From Bradyrhizobium sp. (lineage in GTDB: Bacteria; Pseudomonadota; Alphaproteobacteria; Rhizobiales; Xanthobacteraceae): a stretch of DNA of 10,051 nucleotides. This document shows positions 8,001 through 10,051 of this stretch, one piece after another. The stretch's first letter is position 1, and each line of letters begins with the position of its first letter. The notes under the pieces are model-generated. The model was given only the letters and a program-made list of their open reading frames with translations. It was not told the origin of the DNA and did not search any database. Made by a program: the position numbers and the translations under genes. Where the stretch lies: assembly GCA_025960445.1 (NCBI GenBank), contig JAICIT010000051.1, forward strand, positions 1 through 10,051, written 5' to 3'.

Positions 8001-8134
8001 ACCGTCGGGAAATCCACTTGCGGCAGCGCCGACACCGGCAGCGCCCAATAGCCAAGCGCGCCGCCCATCAACAATGCGATGCCCAGCAGCGAAGTCGCAA
8101 TCGGCCGGCGAATGAACGGTTCCGAGACGCTCAT
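5000..8134 (-). CDS. mdtB: RND multidrug efflux permease, MdtB-like
   Basis: A full-length (1044-residue) inner-membrane proton/drug antiporter of the HAE1/AcrB family, paralogous to the downstream permease. Both start SEPFIRRP and share the GFVVDDAIVMIEN, GIVKKN and TLYTTPVIYL blocks. The proton relay is intact: Asp401-Asp402 in TM4, Lys924 in TM10, and Arg955 and Thr962 in TM11. Two large periplasmic loops follow TM1 and TM7. The C-terminus is a short Pro/Ala-rich tail. I chose the ATG at 8134. A TTG one codon upstream would add a single residue and is less likely. The ribosome site is weak: only GAG, nine bases before the ATG. A four-codon ORF (8134-8148) ends in TGA overlapping this ATG by one base, which could allow re-initiation. 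In E. coli this subunit pairs with MdtC and MdtA. The order adaptor-B-C here matches that operon. Confidence 0.93.
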   Translation of the reverse strand: MSVSEPFIRRPIATSLLGIALLMGGALGYWALPVSALPQVDFPTVQVTTQLPGGSPDVIASLITAPLERQLGQIPSLSSMTSTSSFGVSQIALQFDLNRDIDGATQDVQAAINAAAGVLPRTLPYPPTYAKVNPADAPVLTLALTSDTIALRAMSDLADTILAQRLAQISGVGRVSVLGGLKPAVRVQADLARLAAYGIGMEDLRNAIAGANVSGPKGSLDGAQQAYTIAANDQIAAAEAYKPIIIAYRNGAPVTIGDVAVIVDGLENDRTGGWYQGTPAVIIDIQRQPGANVIEVVRQIRAEIPKLQRAIPAGVNLTVVSDRTVTIRASVHDVQFTLVLSVVLVTLVVLLFLRSLRATLIAGVALPLSLITSFGIMYFSGFSLDNLSLMALTIGTGFVVDDAIVMIENIVRHMENGESAMGASLRGASEIGFTVISLTVSLIAVFIPLLFMSGLVGRMFREFALTLTIAVVTSAIVSLTLTPMMCSRLLKHAGEEMTVPGLAAISRFIDRMVEFYHRTLLWVLQRQRATLLVTFAAIGATFLLYVVAPKGFLPLQDTASITAVTEAGPDVSFAEMQSRQTQAANAIRTDPDVIGVVSVIGAGSVNPTTNVGRLVMTLKPRGERRDDVSVVVARLKSLTASIPGMTIYFQPVQDVQISTQSSRSLYQYILTGTDTALVTEWATKLVSELRRDPLFRDVSSEAQDRGLRAALDINRQRAGQLGVSLQGVNDTLNDAFSQRQISTIYGQANQYRVVLEAMPVYQRDPSILSKLYLPGALGAQVPLSAVATLTRTTAPLAISHQAQFPAVSLSFNLARGAALGDAVDAVKAIEKRIGMPGSIVGIYAGDAAEFSKSLAGQPWLILAALVTIYIVLGVLYESYIHPITILSTLPSAGVGAILALMLFGQDLSVIGLIGIILLMGIVKKNAIMMIDFALEAERNQGMSPLDAIVQASLLRFRPIMMTTLAALLGALPLAIESGTGAELRFPLGISIIGGLLLSQLLTLYTTPVIYLALDRINRRIEKAVPPVGPEAPSPPIAGATEGVQ
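5008..5013 (-). promoter_or_regulatory. Ribosome binding site of mdtC
   Basis: AAGGGG inside the last codons of mdtB, seven bases before the GTG at 5000. It decides the GTG start and is clearly stronger than the site in front of mdtB. Confidence 0.7.
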
Positions 8135-8148
8135 CAATGCGTACTCAT
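8134..8148 (-). other. Four-codon ORF abutting mdtB
   Basis: On the minus strand, ATG AGT ACG CAT TGA (Met-Ser-Thr-His-stop) lies in the mdtA-mdtB gap. Its stop shares one base with the mdtB ATG (TGATG). No clear ribosome site precedes it. It may be chance, but the TGATG junction is typical of stop-restart coupling. Confidence 0.25.
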
Positions 8149-8184
8149 ATTAAAGAATTCGGCCACCAGGTCAGCCAATTGTAC

Positions 8185-9564
8185 TCACCGCGACGACTTT
8201 GGTCCGCTGCCCGACTGCTCGCCTTCCTGCGCGCCGCCACCCCCGCTTTGTCCGCTCTCGCCCTTCTTGGCGCGATGTTCGGCTTTTCCGTCTTTTGCCT
8301 GAGCGTCATTGGTTTGCGGACCCCGGCTGCCTTTTTTGCGCGGCGCGAGATCGGCGGTAGGCCTTTGGGAGTCGCTGCCGATGATGACCTTGGCGCCATC
8401 TGATAAATTGGCAAAGCCGGTCGTTACCACTCGATCGGACGGCGACAGGCCGCTCGCGATCGCCGCTTCAGTTTCGTTTTGCTGCGTCACCACGATCGGC
8501 TTCGCTGTTACAATGTCGTCATGGCCGATGACGTAGCTGAATGTTCCCGCCGGACCGCGCTGCACGGCCGAGGTCGGCACGACAACCGCCTGCGACAGCG
8601 TATCGACCTTCAGCCGAACATTGACGAACTGCCCGGGCCAAAGCTGAAAAGCCGTATTGGGAAATTCGGCCTTGAGCTTGAGCGTGCCGGTGGTCGGGTC
8701 GACCTGATTGTCGATGCCCTTCAGCGTTCCGCTGTCGATCACCGTCGTGCCGTCATTGCCGAACACATCGACACTGAGAGGCGCTTTGGCGGAGGCCGCG
8801 TTGACACGCGGGATCTGCTGTTGGGGCAGGCTGAATTGCACGGCGATCGGCTGTAGCTGCGTGATGATCACGAGACCAGTCGCGTCCGCAGCGTGAATGA
8901 TGTTGCCTTGGTCGACCTGCCGCAGGCCGGTGCGACCTGACAGCGGCGCAACAATCTTGGTGTACCCCAGCATGGCCTGAGCATTGTCGATCGCCGCCTG
9001 GTCCGCATTGACCAGCGCCTCCTGCTGCGCAACGACCGCTCGTTGCGTATCGTACTGCTGCTTGGACCCGGCATTGGATGCCGAGAGTTGCTGATACCGT
9101 GTCAGGTCGAGGCGCTGATTGGCCAGTTGCGCCTCGTCCTGCGCCTTTTTGGCGACGGCTTGATCGTACTGGGCCTTGTAGATCACGGGATCGATCTCAC
9201 CGAGCACGTCACCTTTTTTGACGTCCTGCCCTTCCGTGAAATTGACGGCGATCAGCTTGCCATCCACCTGTGAGCGCACAGTCACGGTATTGAGGGCGCG
9301 CACAGCGCCTACGGCATCGAGATAGACAGGTACGTCTTGAATGCGGGGCGTCGCGGCCAGCACCGGTACCGGCAAATCGGGGCGGCCGCGGTTCGCTGCC
9401 TGCTTCTGTTGAAACGACGTCCAGGCGATGTAGCCGAGGCCGCCCAGAATGATGAGCGTAATCGCAATGGAAACTGTCCGGCGGCGCGCGCGCGAAGCCA
9501 CACGGCCAACGCGGCCGCCGGCCGTCTTCTTGGCGGCCTCGTTCAAATCCGGCTTAAAGAGCAT
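8185..9564 (-). CDS. mdtA: RND efflux periplasmic adaptor, MdtA-like membrane fusion protein
   Basis: A 459-residue adaptor that links the inner-membrane pump to the outer-membrane channel. After a basic N-terminus (RARRR at 25-29), one membrane segment at about 31-49 anchors it. There is no lipobox. The first half of the lipoyl domain is at about 95-125 (motif VRSQVDGKL), the alpha-hairpin coiled coil at about 127-196, and the second lipoyl half at 198-222 (VAPLSGRTGLRQVDQG). The beta-barrel spans about 235-325 and the membrane-proximal domain about 325-397. Residues 398-459 form an unusual hydrophilic tail rich in Lys, Gly, Ser, Gln and Glu, probably disordered. The ATG at 9564 is chosen over an upstream in-frame start because of GGAGAG eight bases before it and the family-like N-terminus. 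It overlaps the channel gene by 11 bases. The segment DVPVYLDAVG followed by NTVTVRSQVDG closely recalls E. coli MdtA. Confidence 0.93.
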   Translation of the reverse strand: MLFKPDLNEAAKKTAGGRVGRVASRARRRTVSIAITLIILGGLGYIAWTSFQQKQAANRGRPDLPVPVLAATPRIQDVPVYLDAVGAVRALNTVTVRSQVDGKLIAVNFTEGQDVKKGDVLGEIDPVIYKAQYDQAVAKKAQDEAQLANQRLDLTRYQQLSASNAGSKQQYDTQRAVVAQQEALVNADQAAIDNAQAMLGYTKIVAPLSGRTGLRQVDQGNIIHAADATGLVIITQLQPIAVQFSLPQQQIPRVNAASAKAPLSVDVFGNDGTTVIDSGTLKGIDNQVDPTTGTLKLKAEFPNTAFQLWPGQFVNVRLKVDTLSQAVVVPTSAVQRGPAGTFSYVIGHDDIVTAKPIVVTQQNETEAAIASGLSPSDRVVTTGFANLSDGAKVIIGSDSQRPTADLAPRKKGSRGPQTNDAQAKDGKAEHRAKKGESGQSGGGGAQEGEQSGSGPKSSR

Positions 9565-10051
9565 TGACCGGTCTCTCCATTCTCGGCTCCCAACCGCCCC
9601 CCAGCGCCTGATACAGGCTGACAACCGCCAGTAGACGGGCAAGCTGCGCCTGCCAAAGCGCATCTTCGGCCTGAAATAGCGTCACTTGGGTATTTAGCAC
9701 AGTTATGATGTCCGCGGTCCCGGCCCGAAGCTGCTGCTCGGACAGTTCAAAAGCCCGCCGCGATGCCGCTACTACCTCGCGCTGCAGCCGCAGCCTGGCT
9801 GTTGTCTCCTTGATCGCCACCAGCGCGTTGTCGACGTCGGCAAACGCAGAAACCACGGTCTTGCGGTAAGTTTGCAGCAATTCATCCTGCCTGGCCTTGG
9901 TCAGTTCGAAATTTCCGAGAATTCTGCCGCCTTCGAAAATCGGCTGCGTCAGGCTGCCGACCATGCTGAAGAACGCGGCATGGGGCTGGAACAGCGAGGC
10001 CAGCGCCGAGCTTTGGTATCCACCCTGCCCGGTCAGCTGGATGCTTGGAAA
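9554..10051 (-). CDS. RND efflux outer-membrane channel (NodT/OprM family), C-terminal part
   Basis: The last 165 residues of a TolC-type outer-membrane factor. The reading frame is open to the window edge at 10051, so the signal sequence and first half lie outside. The fragment starts FPSIQLTGQGGYQS, a stretch typical of the second half of the NodT family, then LTQPIFEGGRILGNFELTKA. A long alpha-helical barrel region follows with the family repeat (RRAFELSEQQLRAGTADI, LNTQ, LFQAEDAL), and the fragment ends at LYQALGGGWEP, a near-universal ending for this family. An internal Met at 9964 is not the true start. The stop at 9554-9556 overlaps the adaptor start by 11 bases, so the two are co-translated from one message. 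The protein forms the outer-membrane exit duct for the MdtABC-type pump. Having the channel in the same operon, first in order, differs from E. coli, where mdtABC relies on the unlinked TolC. Confidence 0.92.
   Translation of the reverse strand, partial: FPSIQLTGQGGYQSSALASLFQPHAAFFSMVGSLTQPIFEGGRILGNFELTKARQDELLQTYRKTVVSAFADVDNALVAIKETTARLRLQREVVAASRRAFELSEQQLRAGTADIITVLNTQVTLFQAEDALWQAQLARLLAVVSLYQALGGGWEPRMERPVNAL
9573..9578 (-). promoter_or_regulatory. Ribosome binding site of mdtA
   Basis: GGAGAG within the end of the channel gene, eight bases before the ATG at 9564. It selects this ATG over the longer reading frame that opens at 9663. Confidence 0.7.

Noticed and set aside
9565..9663. 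An upstream extension of 33 residues for the MdtA adaptor
   Set aside because: The extra residues overlap the channel gene deeply and contain no signal. The ATG at 9564 has a good ribosome site and begins a family-like N-terminus.

Overview
The window looks like chromosomal DNA from a GC-rich alphaproteobacterium. A member of the Bradyrhizobium/Rhodopseudomonas group (Nitrobacteraceae) is my best guess, based on codon use, the tRNA-Cys sequence and the style of the proteins. That assignment is a judgement from memory, not a search result. All supported genes lie on the minus strand, so the window is best read from right to left. There is no sign of a mobile element, CRISPR array, prophage, integrase or attachment-site duplication.

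Right-hand 8 kb (10051 down to 1896): a tightly packed tripartite RND multidrug efflux operon. Its order is outer-membrane channel (NodT/OprM type, upstream part cut off by the window edge), then an MdtA-like periplasmic adaptor, then two paralogous inner-membrane RND pumps, MdtB-like and MdtC-like. The adaptor start overlaps the end of the channel gene by 11 bases. The MdtC-like GTG start shares one base with the MdtB-like stop. Only the adaptor/MdtB junction has a gap (50 bases). Two different permeases next to one MdtA-type adaptor are the hallmark of MdtABC systems, in which the permeases form a heterotrimer. Both keep the whole transmembrane proton relay. The operon promoter and any regulator lie outside the window.

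Middle (1836 to 1099): a DTW-domain protein, predicted to be a tRNA-uridine aminocarboxypropyltransferase. It has a possible promoter of its own in the 60-base gap, placed so that the transcript would be leaderless.

Left (1044 to 76): a tRNA-Cys(GCA) gene with encoded CCA, a short intergenic stretch with one good hairpin, and a small lipoprotein of unknown function. Bases 1-75 hold only the sequence downstream of the lipoprotein gene, with no supported feature.

Overall this is an ordinary core or accessory chromosomal segment. I found no undescribed system. The points most worth a second look are the leaderless arrangement of the DTW gene, the four-codon ORF abutting mdtB, the glycine-rich insertion in MdtC, the long charged tail of MdtA, and the unknown lipoprotein.
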